A stretch of DNA of 64,000 nt from Paenibacillus sp. BSR1-1 (GTDB taxonomy: Bacteria > Bacillota > Bacilli > Bacillales > Cytobacillaceae), in assembly GCF_030403775.1 (NCBI RefSeq), contig NZ_JAQMWQ010000004.1, positions 310,001 to 374,000 of the forward strand, given 5' to 3'. Made by a program: the position numbers and the translations under genes. The notes beneath the pieces were generated by a model. The model had not been told where the DNA came from, ran no database searches, and saw only the letters and a program-made list of their open reading frames with translations. Below are positions 26,800-33,709 of this stretch, piece by piece. Each line of letters opens with the position of its first letter. Position 1 is the stretch's first letter.

Positions 26800-27681
26800 A
26801 TGAATTTTGGCCAACTATTAACCGCTATGGTTACGCCATTTGATCAAAATGGCGAGGTAGATTATTACGCAACAAAAAATTTAGTAAATTACTTGATTGC
26901 TAATGGGTCTGATGGATTAGTCGTTGCGGGGACCACTGGGGAATCCCCCACTTTAACTTCCGAGGAAAAAGTAGAATTATTTAAATTTGTAGTTCGTGAA
27001 ACTGATGGTAGAGTTCCTGTCATTGCAGGAACAGGATCGAATAATACAAGAGCTTCAATCAGCTTAACAAAGCTTGCGGAGGAAGCAGGTGTGGACGGCA
27101 TCATGCTTGTTGCACCATATTATAACAAACCCTCTCAAGAAGGGATGTATCAACACTTTAAAGCGATTGCCGAATCTACTTCTTTGCCAGTCATGCTTTA
27201 CAATATTCCTGGGCGATGTGTTGTCAATATTTCTGTTGAGACGATCGTTCGTCTTTCGGCAATTAAAAATATTGTTGCCGTTAAAGAAGCAAGCGGCAAC
27301 TTGGATACCATGGCCGAAATTATCAGCCAAACACCGAGTGATTTCACACTATACAGCGGTGATGATGGCTTGACTCTACCAGTATTAGCTATCGGCGGCG
27401 CAGGGGTCGTTTCTGTTGCTTCCCATGTTATCGGTAATGAAATGCAAGCCATGATTAATAGTTTTAAAAACGGAGCCTTAGAAGAGGCAGCCTCTGCACA
27501 TCGTAAGCTTCTGCCGATTATGAAAGCTTTATTTGCGGCACCAAACCCAACCCCAGTAAAAACTGCCTTAAATATGAATGGAGTCCCTGTTGGAGGGGTT
27601 CGGTTGCCGTTGGTGCCCTTAAGTGAAGATGAAATGAGCGCCTTACGTAGTGTTTTGCCGGCAACAATATTGAAAGTATAG
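26800..27681 (+). CDS. dapA: 4-hydroxy-tetrahydrodipicolinate synthase
   Basis: Condenses aspartate semialdehyde with pyruvate, the first committed step to diaminopimelate, lysine and, in spores, dipicolinate. 293 residues from the ATG at 26800 (AAAGGG 8 nt upstream), so that it starts MNFGQLLTAMVTPFD like the Bacillus enzyme. VVAGTTGESPTL, MLYNIPGR (catalytic Tyr), and VAVKEASG (Schiff-base Lys) are intact. It is monocistronic under a lysine riboswitch. It may be a second dapA, because the usual dapG-asd-spoVF neighbours are absent. Confidence 0.96.
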   Translation: MNFGQLLTAMVTPFDQNGEVDYYATKNLVNYLIANGSDGLVVAGTTGESPTLTSEEKVELFKFVVRETDGRVPVIAGTGSNNTRASISLTKLAEEAGVDGIMLVAPYYNKPSQEGMYQHFKAIAESTSLPVMLYNIPGRCVVNISVETIVRLSAIKNIVAVKEASGNLDTMAEIISQTPSDFTLYSGDDGLTLPVLAIGGAGVVSVASHVIGNEMQAMINSFKNGALEEAASAHRKLLPIMKALFAAPNPTPVKTALNMNGVPVGGVRLPLVPLSEDEMSALRSVLPATILKV

Positions 27682-27696
27682 AATTCCAGAAAAATT

Positions 27697-27726
27697 GGCT
27701 GCCCTTTTAAGTGGGCAGCCTGATTT
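27697..27726. terminator. Bidirectional terminator
   Basis: GGCTGCCC / GGGCAGCC stem between convergent dapA and the quinone reductase. Confidence 0.85.
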
Positions 27727-27728
27727 CA

Positions 27729-28694
27729 TTATGGTATTAATAAAATTTTCCCAGTGCTTCTGCGGCTTTCTAAGAAACGGTGTGCCTCTTGCCCATCACT
27801 TAATTCAAAAGTTCTCGGCTCTGAAACCTTTAACTTTCCCTCCTCCATCCAGCGAAAAAGTTCATTTGAGCGATTTACTCTCTCCTTATGGGACTTTAGG
27901 ACATTCCATAAATCTCCGCCCGTCAGGGTTTTTGATGTATCCATCAGCATTCGTGGGTCAACCGGAGCTGGGTCGCCTCCCGCCATTCCGTAAAAAACAA
28001 CGGTCCCTCCAATTCTCGTTGCAGCAAAGCTGTCTTGGAGTGTAGAACCGACAGATTCATAGACAACATCCACACCTTTACCATCAGTCTTCTCGAGAAC
28101 CTTCGATTTCCAATCATCACTGTATAGAAAAACAAAATCCGCACCTGCTTCTTTGGCAGCTTCTGCTTTTTCCAGTGATGAAGTTAAGCCAATTACCGTT
28201 CCTCCGAGCAGTTTAACAATTTGAACAAGAAGCTGCCCAACTCCTCCTGCTGCCGCATGGACAAGGGCCATTTCATTCTTTTTTACCGCATAACTGTCAC
28301 GAGTTAAATAGTGGGCCGTTAAGCCCTGAAGCATCACGGATGCTGCCATATTAAACGAAATCGTTTCCGGCAATGGAATCGCCTTATCTTTAGGTACGGC
28401 AACTAGCTCGGCATTCGCATATGAAACATCGGCAAAGGCAATCCGCTCCCCTATGTTAATTCCCTGGACATTTTCGCCGATCCTTTCAACAATTCCCGCA
28501 CCTTCATATCCTAAAATGTATGGAGGTTTACCAGAGAGATGATAGTTTCCTTTTCTTCTATAAATATCGGCAAAGTTTAAGCCGATCGCTTTCATCCTTA
28601 TAAGAATTTCTTCTGGACCAATGACAGGATCATCGACTTCACTATATTCGAGTACCTCAGGTCCGCCAAATGTATTAAATATTAATGCTTTCAT
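27729..28694 (-). CDS. Quinone oxidoreductase family (MDR) protein
   Basis: Zinc-independent medium-chain dehydrogenase/reductase of the NADPH:quinone reductase type, 321 residues. IGLNFADIYRRKGNY (about 37-51) and GYEGAGIVERIG replace the zinc-ligand pattern of alcohol dehydrogenases; VHAAAGGVGQLLVQ is the NADPH-binding Rossmann motif. The C-terminal RRSTGKILLIP is the typical end. AGAGG lies 7 nt before the ATG. Single gene; physiological substrate unknown. Confidence 0.9.
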   Translation of the reverse strand: MKALIFNTFGGPEVLEYSEVDDPVIGPEEILIRMKAIGLNFADIYRRKGNYHLSGKPPYILGYEGAGIVERIGENVQGINIGERIAFADVSYANAELVAVPKDKAIPLPETISFNMAASVMLQGLTAHYLTRDSYAVKKNEMALVHAAAGGVGQLLVQIVKLLGGTVIGLTSSLEKAEAAKEAGADFVFLYSDDWKSKVLEKTDGKGVDVVYESVGSTLQDSFAATRIGGTVVFYGMAGGDPAPVDPRMLMDTSKTLTGGDLWNVLKSHKERVNRSNELFRWMEEGKLKVSEPRTFELSDGQEAHRFLESRRSTGKILLIP

Positions 28695-28849
28695 AAGTAA
28701 ACCTCTACTTTATATATTTTTAATTTACTTTTTATATTAAATAGAAACGTAAGGAGAATTGCAAATAACTATTTCTCTAAATTGGTTAAAAAAGTTGCTT
28801 TATTATAAAAAAAACGGCAATATTAAAGTACTTCAAAAAGAAATAGCAG

Positions 28850-29251
28850 GTGATTATTATTATAGAAATTAAAAAATCTCCCTTAAGCGATGGAGAATTC
28901 AATCGAGGGGTATTTGCGACGGAAGATATCTCAAAAGGAACGCTTTTTCATGAAGCTCCTGTCATTGCCTATCCCAATAGGGAACATGTTCATATTGAAA
29001 AAACATTACTGGCTGATTATGCATTTGAGTATGGTAAAAACCACACAGCCATCCTGTTAGGATATGGTATGCTGTTTAACCATTCCTATACTCCAAATGC
29101 CACCTATGATATTAACTTTCAGAACCATACGTTTGATTTCTATGCCTACAAAGATATAAAAGCCGGAGAAGAGATCTTAATCAACTATAATGGTGATGTG
29201 GACGACCAAGAGCCGCTTTGGTTCGATAAAGAAAAAGCAGATAGCAAGTAA
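28850..29251 (+). CDS. SET domain-containing protein
   Basis: Small 133-residue protein that is essentially one SET fold: FNRGVFATEDISKGT at the N-terminus, GYGMLFNHSYTPNATY (the NHSxxPN S-adenosylmethionine-binding core) and YKDIKAGEEILINYNG. SET proteins methylate lysines, but bacterial stand-alone members have few known targets. The GTG at 28850 is the only usual start codon; an unusual ATT start after AGGTGA is also conceivable because homologues I recall begin with IEIK. Followed by a terminator. Confidence 0.88.
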   Translation: MIIIIEIKKSPLSDGEFNRGVFATEDISKGTLFHEAPVIAYPNREHVHIEKTLLADYAFEYGKNHTAILLGYGMLFNHSYTPNATYDINFQNHTFDFYAYKDIKAGEEILINYNGDVDDQEPLWFDKEKADSK

Positions 29252-29253
29252 CC

Positions 29254-29284
29254 TCCCTACTCAATTTGAGTGGGTTTTTTTTAT
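29254..29284 (+). terminator. Intrinsic terminator
   Basis: CCTACTCA-ATT-TGAGTGGG stem followed by eight T. Confidence 0.85.
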
Positions 29285-29381
29285 TGCAAAATAAAATTCA
29301 GAAAAGTATTTACAAATGATTCATAAAACTCTATAATTCACATATATTTACTCGGATATTGTTGAAAAAGGAGTGAGAACC

Positions 29382-30149
29382 ATGACATTGGGGATTGCAT
29401 TAATGGGATTGTTGGTTGGTTTTTTAGTCGGTTTAACAGGTGTCGGGGGTGCTGCACTGATCACTCCTGTTCTGATCATGGTTGGCATTCAGCCTTCTAT
29501 TGCGGTTGGTACGGATTTGGTCTATAACGCCGTTACGAAATTGTTTGGGGTTGCTCAGCACTGGAGACAAAAAACAATAAATTTTAAATTAATGTTATAT
29601 CTTGCAATAGGGAGTATTCCTAGTGCTGTAATAGCAATCTCCATTTTAAAATATTTTGAAGCTGCCTATCATAATCAGGAACATATTATTAAACACGGAC
29701 TAGGATACGTCCTCATATTAGTAGCAACTGCAATCCTGATTAAGACCTTTTTTGATAAAAAAATCCGGCCCAATCGCTGGCAGCTAAAACCTATTGAAGA
29801 AAAACGCGGTTTAACGATTTTAATTGGTGCTGTATTTGGATTTATTGTCGGCTTTACTTCGATTGGATCAGGCTCTTTATTTGCCCTTGCGATGATGTTT
29901 CTTTATCGATTGAAAGGAACTGAATTAGTTGGTACGGATATCGCTCATGCCTTTTTATTAGTAACGGTGGCAGGGCTGCTTCATGCAAATGCAGGCAGTG
30001 TAAACTATACGCTGGTTGGGAATCTTCTAATTGGGTCCATTCCTGGTGTTCTAGTGGGAAGTACCTTATCTTCAAAAGTTCCGACTAAACCACTGCGTAC
30101 GCTTATCTCTACGGTTATCATTATTAGTGCAATTAAGTTGATTTCATAA
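29382..30149 (+). CDS. TauE/SafE family sulfite exporter-like permease
   Basis: 255-residue integral membrane protein. The signature GFLVGLTGVGGAALITPVLI opens the first half and GAVFGFIVGFTSIGSGSLFALAM the second, the duplicated TauE/SafE pattern. These permeases export sulfoacetate, sulfite or other organosulfur anions. AAAGGAG with 8-nt spacing selects the ATG at 29382 over the GTG at 29373. Single gene ending in a terminator that begins at its stop. Confidence 0.93.
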   Translation: MTLGIALMGLLVGFLVGLTGVGGAALITPVLIMVGIQPSIAVGTDLVYNAVTKLFGVAQHWRQKTINFKLMLYLAIGSIPSAVIAISILKYFEAAYHNQEHIIKHGLGYVLILVATAILIKTFFDKKIRPNRWQLKPIEEKRGLTILIGAVFGFIVGFTSIGSGSLFALAMMFLYRLKGTELVGTDIAHAFLLVTVAGLLHANAGSVNYTLVGNLLIGSIPGVLVGSTLSSKVPTKPLRTLISTVIIISAIKLIS

Positions 30150-30184
30150 CCATTAGTGATTTTTTCACTAGTGGTTTTTTTATT
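30149..30184 (+). terminator. Intrinsic terminator
   Basis: ACCATTAGTGA / TCACTAGTGGT stem then seven T. Confidence 0.85.
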
Positions 30185-30222
30185 TTGACAGTATTTTTAT
30201 TTTAACGAGGCCATTTGTGATA

Positions 30223-30250
30223 TATACTAACATGTAACAGACTTTGTTAC
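30223..30250 (+). promoter_or_regulatory. Promoter -10 and palindromic operator of Rrf2 unit
   Basis: TATACT (30223-30228) is a candidate -10. Directly downstream lies a perfect inverted repeat GTAACA-GACTT-TGTTAC (30234-30250), placed to block transcription of the regulator-transporter unit. It is a likely autoregulatory site. Confidence 0.55.
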
Positions 30251-30290
30251 GGGAGTATGTAGAAATAGGTATTAAAGGAAGGCGAAGTAT

Positions 30291-30725
30291 ATGTCACTCA
30301 GTAGTCGATTTGCTGTAGGAATCCACATTTTAACTCTTTTAGAAATAAACAAAAATGGTGTAAATTCCTCCGAGTTTATCGCAAGCAGTGTTAATACCAA
30401 TCCCGTTGTTATTCGAAAAATCATGGGATTGTTGAAAAACGCCGGCTTAGTGAAAGTACGTCCAGGAGTTGCAGGTGCAGTGCCAGCAAAAGAATTATCT
30501 GAAATATCATTGTTTGATGTTTATAAGGCCGTCAATATTGTGCAAGATCAAGAATTGTTTGGTATGCATGAAAATCCAAATCCAGCATGTCCTGTGGGAA
30601 GAAATATTCAGGAGACCATTACTCCCCTCTTTTCGGTGGCTCAACTGGCCTTAGAAAAAGCATTGGGGAATGTAACGATACAAGATGTCGTCTTGGGAAT
30701 ATTAGAAAAAGAGCAAATTAAATAA
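30291..30725 (+). CDS. Rrf2 family transcriptional regulator (YwnA-like)
   Basis: 144-residue winged-helix repressor of the Rrf2 family: SSRFAVGIHILTLLE, recognition region NTNPVVIRKIMGLLKNAGLVKVRPGVAGA, then a dimerisation helix. The single Cys in NPACPVGRNIQ is at the position where Fe-S Rrf2 proteins carry a cluster loop, but the full three-Cys set is absent, so thiol or electrophile sensing (as in YwnA/CymR-type members) is more likely. It precedes an MFS drug transporter by 25 bp and probably controls it through the upstream palindrome. Confidence 0.9.
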   Translation: MSLSSRFAVGIHILTLLEINKNGVNSSEFIASSVNTNPVVIRKIMGLLKNAGLVKVRPGVAGAVPAKELSEISLFDVYKAVNIVQDQELFGMHENPNPACPVGRNIQETITPLFSVAQLALEKALGNVTIQDVVLGILEKEQIK

Positions 30726-30750
30726 CAAAGGCATTAAAGGAAGTGTAAAA

Positions 30751-31938
30751 ATGAAATCACAAAAAGGTAAGATCTTGGTTGGGTTGTCTATTGCTGCCTT
30801 TTTAGGGCCGTTCACCCAGACCATTTATACTCCGAGCCTTGCGGAAGTCGGGCATTATTATCAAGTAAGTCAGTTTATGGTGAATTTGACAATCTCCCTT
30901 TATACTTTTGTACTGGCTGCGAACCAGTTTTTGGTTGGTCCTTTGTCCGATACGCGCGGGCGGAAGGCAATCCTCATGCCTGGTCTACTCATTTTTATGG
31001 CCGGTTCATTGATTTGTTTTCTAGCACAAAATTATTATTTATTCCTTTTTGGCAGAGCCCTTCAGGCTTTTGGCATTACCACGGGCTCAGTGGTGGCAGC
31101 GGCTGTTATTGGGGATATTTATTCGCCTTCTGAGCGTGGCAAGGCGATGAGTGTTTACCAGACGATGGTGTTTCTCGGGCCTGTCCTTGGTCCTGTAGTA
31201 GGGAGCTTTATCGCGGCTTATGCAGAATGGCACTCGGCATTTGCACTTCTTGTTGTTGGGGCATTAATTGCATACATATATAATCGTTTTACCTTGAAAG
31301 AAACACTACCGAAGGATACTGCACCAAAAAAAATTACGTTTGAAACCTTTAAAGGAATTGTAGCAAACCGCGCTGCTTTTTCGATTTTACTTCTCGGTTT
31401 TACTCAGTTTTACGGCTATTATATCTTTCTCGTTTTTATCCCAGGTCTGCTTGATGAGCTATTTTCTGTTCCTTTGGTATGGAAAGGACTGTTTTTTATG
31501 CCCCTAACAGCGGGAATTGTGCTCGGGACGTTAATTGGCGGCAGACTCCAAACTTATTTGAACCATACCGCAATTCTCATATATACGGCATACGGGACAG
31601 GATTAGTGGTTTCTATTTTCTGGGCATTTCTTTATTGGAATCTCTTAACGATTCCTACATTAATCGTATTTTTACTGGGCTTTGGCGTATTGCTTGGCGT
31701 AAGCCTGCCTTCTCAAATAACGTCACTGGTTAATTTATTTTCACATGAAAAAGGTACAGCCATGGGCGTCTATAACTTTATTCGATTCACAGGCGCCGCA
31801 ATTGGGCCGCTGCTTGGATCATCGCTTTATAAAATCGGCGGGGACAACGCTTTATACATTACCTTGTTCTTGTTCCTTCTTGGTGGTGCTTTGGTGATTC
31901 ATCTAAATAGTCGAGCTCCCTCGGCAAAACTAGGATAA
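30751..31938 (+). CDS. Bcr/CflA (DHA1) family MFS transporter
   Basis: Twelve-helix drug:H+ antiporter, 395 residues. TIYTPSLAEVG, QFLVGPLSDTRGRKAIL (loop 2-3 motif A), GRALQAFGITTG (motif B) and MVFLGPVLGPVVGSFIA (motif C) follow the Bcr/CflA pattern for bicyclomycin or chloramphenicol-type efflux. Same operon as the Rrf2 regulator, suggesting inducible export. AAGGAAG precedes the ATG. Confidence 0.92.
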   Translation: MKSQKGKILVGLSIAAFLGPFTQTIYTPSLAEVGHYYQVSQFMVNLTISLYTFVLAANQFLVGPLSDTRGRKAILMPGLLIFMAGSLICFLAQNYYLFLFGRALQAFGITTGSVVAAAVIGDIYSPSERGKAMSVYQTMVFLGPVLGPVVGSFIAAYAEWHSAFALLVVGALIAYIYNRFTLKETLPKDTAPKKITFETFKGIVANRAAFSILLLGFTQFYGYYIFLVFIPGLLDELFSVPLVWKGLFFMPLTAGIVLGTLIGGRLQTYLNHTAILIYTAYGTGLVVSIFWAFLYWNLLTIPTLIVFLLGFGVLLGVSLPSQITSLVNLFSHEKGTAMGVYNFIRFTGAAIGPLLGSSLYKIGGDNALYITLFLFLLGGALVIHLNSRAPSAKLG

Positions 31939-31945
31939 AGATGGA

Positions 31946-31976
31946 AAACACGGATTACAATTCCGTGTTTTTTTTC
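31946..31976 (+). terminator. Intrinsic terminator
   Basis: AAACACGGA / TCCGTGTTT stem followed by eight T. Confidence 0.88.
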
Positions 31977-31980
31977 TAAT

Positions 31981-32142
31981 GGCTATATTCGCAAAGACTG
32001 TTGTTTTTCGTATAGGTTCATCAACCCGTATAACATGATTCTTCGTGGCATCTTTTCGTAAGGGCATTTGCGAAAATTGCCTAGAAACTTTGTAAATGAC
32101 CTTTTATAAGTTCTAAAAGCAACAAAGTTTACGAAAAGAGCC
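31981..32142. repeat. MITE-like non-coding element with inverted ends, 162 bp
   Basis: The left end GGCTATATTCGCAAAGACTG and the reverse complement of the right end GGCTCTTTTCGTAAACTTTG match at 17 of 23 positions (31981-32003 against 32120-32142). The interior has no supported gene; the 62-codon minus frame lacks a ribosome binding site. I recall similar sequences as dispersed intergenic repeats in Bacillus-type genomes. No clear target-site duplication. Confidence 0.6.
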
Positions 32143-32154
32143 TTTCTTATTAAT

Positions 32155-32185
32155 AAAACATCCCCACTCAATGTGGAGATGTTTT
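32155..32185 (-). terminator. Terminator of nrd operon
   Basis: AACATCCCCAC / GTGGAGATGTT stem with a minus-strand U-run. Confidence 0.8.
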
Positions 32186-32187
32186 AG

Positions 32188-32652
32188 TTATATTGCATTT
32201 TCAGTTTTGTTATTTTGATAATTTAAAAGTTCCAAAAAAATGTTAACAAATCTCTCACACCGTTGAACATCATTCGTTTGTGGGGTTAGCTCTACCTTTA
32301 ACGTAACAGCTAACTCTGTTTGAACGAAAAGCATATTTTTAAACCGATCAACTGCACCACAAAAATTGGGATAACCAGTATCCCCTGTGCCGACGATCCC
32401 CGTGATCACCCTCTTTACATCCAGGGCTTCGAATGCATGATAAAGGTCCATCATTTCAGGAGGAATTTCTCCCATCCCCCAAGTATAGGTTCCAACCACT
32501 ATACCATCAAATTTTATGAGATCGAGAAGAGGAAATTGGTCAATCCGATAAAGAAATAATTCTACCTTTTTCAGTTGAAATATTTTCTTCATTAAATAGA
32601 TTAACTCTTCTGTATTTCCCGTCTTCGAAGTATAAATGATTGCAATTTTCAT
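32188..32652 (-). CDS. Flavodoxin, nrd-linked
   Basis: 154-residue flavodoxin: the FMN phosphate loop TSKTGNTEEL is at residues 8-17, GTYTWGMGEIPPEM contacts the isoalloxazine ring and GIVGTGDTGYPNFCGAVD is the second ring loop. It is the last gene of the nrdE-nrdF unit and overlaps nrdF by 4 bp. It is probably the electron donor for activating the NrdF metal-radical cofactor, the role NrdI plays in class Ib systems, although the sequence is an ordinary flavodoxin rather than NrdI. That role is inference from position. Confidence 0.88.
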   Translation of the reverse strand: MKIAIIYTSKTGNTEELIYLMKKIFQLKKVELFLYRIDQFPLLDLIKFDGIVVGTYTWGMGEIPPEMMDLYHAFEALDVKRVITGIVGTGDTGYPNFCGAVDRFKNMLFVQTELAVTLKVELTPQTNDVQRCERFVNIFLELLNYQNNKTENAI

Positions 32653-33695
32653 AGTTCATCGAAACCGTTCGATTGGGTCACCTTCGCATAGGTTCTCGAC
32701 TTTTGCTCAAAGAAATCGGATTTTGTACCATTCATCATCTCATCACTAAAAACATGAATCCAGGGCATAGGATTCGATCGTTCAGCGAATAAATTATCTA
32801 GCCCCATCTGCCGGAGGCGCTTATTTGCCAAGTATTCCGTGTAAAATTCATACTCCTTTAAATCAATCCCTTTTATATCCTGCAAGATGCTTGATGCCCA
32901 TTCCTTCTCAAGCTCAACCGCTTGTGCAATCGCGTGATAAGCATACTCAATATTTTTAGCATTATTTAATTCAGGATTTTCCGTTAAAAGAATCCGGATA
33001 AACTGAGCAATAAAGTAAGCGTGCTGCATTTCATCCCGCTGGATATAACTAATCATCGTGCTCGTCTTTAGCATTTTTTGCTGACGGGCAAGATGATAGA
33101 AAAAGGCAAAACCCGCGTAAAAATAAATTCCTTCTAGATTAATAGAATTCACAGCTAATTGAAACAGATGCTGTGGTGTTGGGTTCTCTCTAAATAGTTC
33201 ATACGCTTCTAATATAAGCTGATTCCGTTTTTGAACGATAGGATCCTTTTTTGCCTGATTAAACCGCGACTTTTGTTCTGCTACTGGTACCAAGGAACTT
33301 AAAATATATGAATAAGATTCATTATGAACAGCTTCCTGCTGAGCAATGACGGCAAATATCGCCTTAAAACTCGAATCAGTCACATAATCCATCACTTGAG
33401 TCATTGTTGGTGTTTGCAAGCTGTCTAAGGAGGCAAGCTGGGTATTAATACGAAGGAATACATCTTGTTCAATTGAACTCAGCTGGTCCCATTGCTTAAT
33501 ATCATCCTGCATATTAATCTCTTGCGCCTTCCAAAAATTTGATAAAAGAGTCTGATATAAATCGTACATTTGTGGGTAAGCAATATCATTCCAATTAAGC
33601 AGACCTGATGATTGCCCGTTAATAATGCCCGTTGATTTATTAGGATAGTCTGGATTTAACAGTTTTATTTTTTTTAATGGTGAATAAATATTCAT
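32649..33695 (-). CDS. nrdF: Class I ribonucleotide reductase beta subunit
   Basis: 348 residues; holds the dimetal-tyrosyl radical cofactor. Expected ligands Asp91 (LASLDSLQ), Glu121 and His124 (QQEAVHNESY), Glu188 (NLEGIYFY), Glu222 and His225 (RDEMQHAY) are all present, as is radical Tyr128 seven residues after Glu121, so it should be a conventional tyrosyl-radical subunit rather than a Tyr-less class Ic type. GGAGGAGG precedes the ATG. Subclass Ia versus Ib is not settled, so the symbol nrdF follows the linked flavodoxin. Confidence 0.92.
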   Translation of the reverse strand: MNIYSPLKKIKLLNPDYPNKSTGIINGQSSGLLNWNDIAYPQMYDLYQTLLSNFWKAQEINMQDDIKQWDQLSSIEQDVFLRINTQLASLDSLQTPTMTQVMDYVTDSSFKAIFAVIAQQEAVHNESYSYILSSLVPVAEQKSRFNQAKKDPIVQKRNQLILEAYELFRENPTPQHLFQLAVNSINLEGIYFYAGFAFFYHLARQQKMLKTSTMISYIQRDEMQHAYFIAQFIRILLTENPELNNAKNIEYAYHAIAQAVELEKEWASSILQDIKGIDLKEYEFYTEYLANKRLRQMGLDNLFAERSNPMPWIHVFSDEMMNGTKSDFFEQKSRTYAKVTQSNGFDEL

Positions 33696-33709
33696 CTTTC
33701 CTCCTCCAA

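Noticed and set aside
26565..26843. 92-codon + strand ORF upstream of dapA
   Set aside because: It runs through the lysine riboswitch and its terminator and has no coding look.
31983..32171. 62-codon minus ORF
   Set aside because: Sits inside the inverted-ended element and its terminator; no ribosome binding site.
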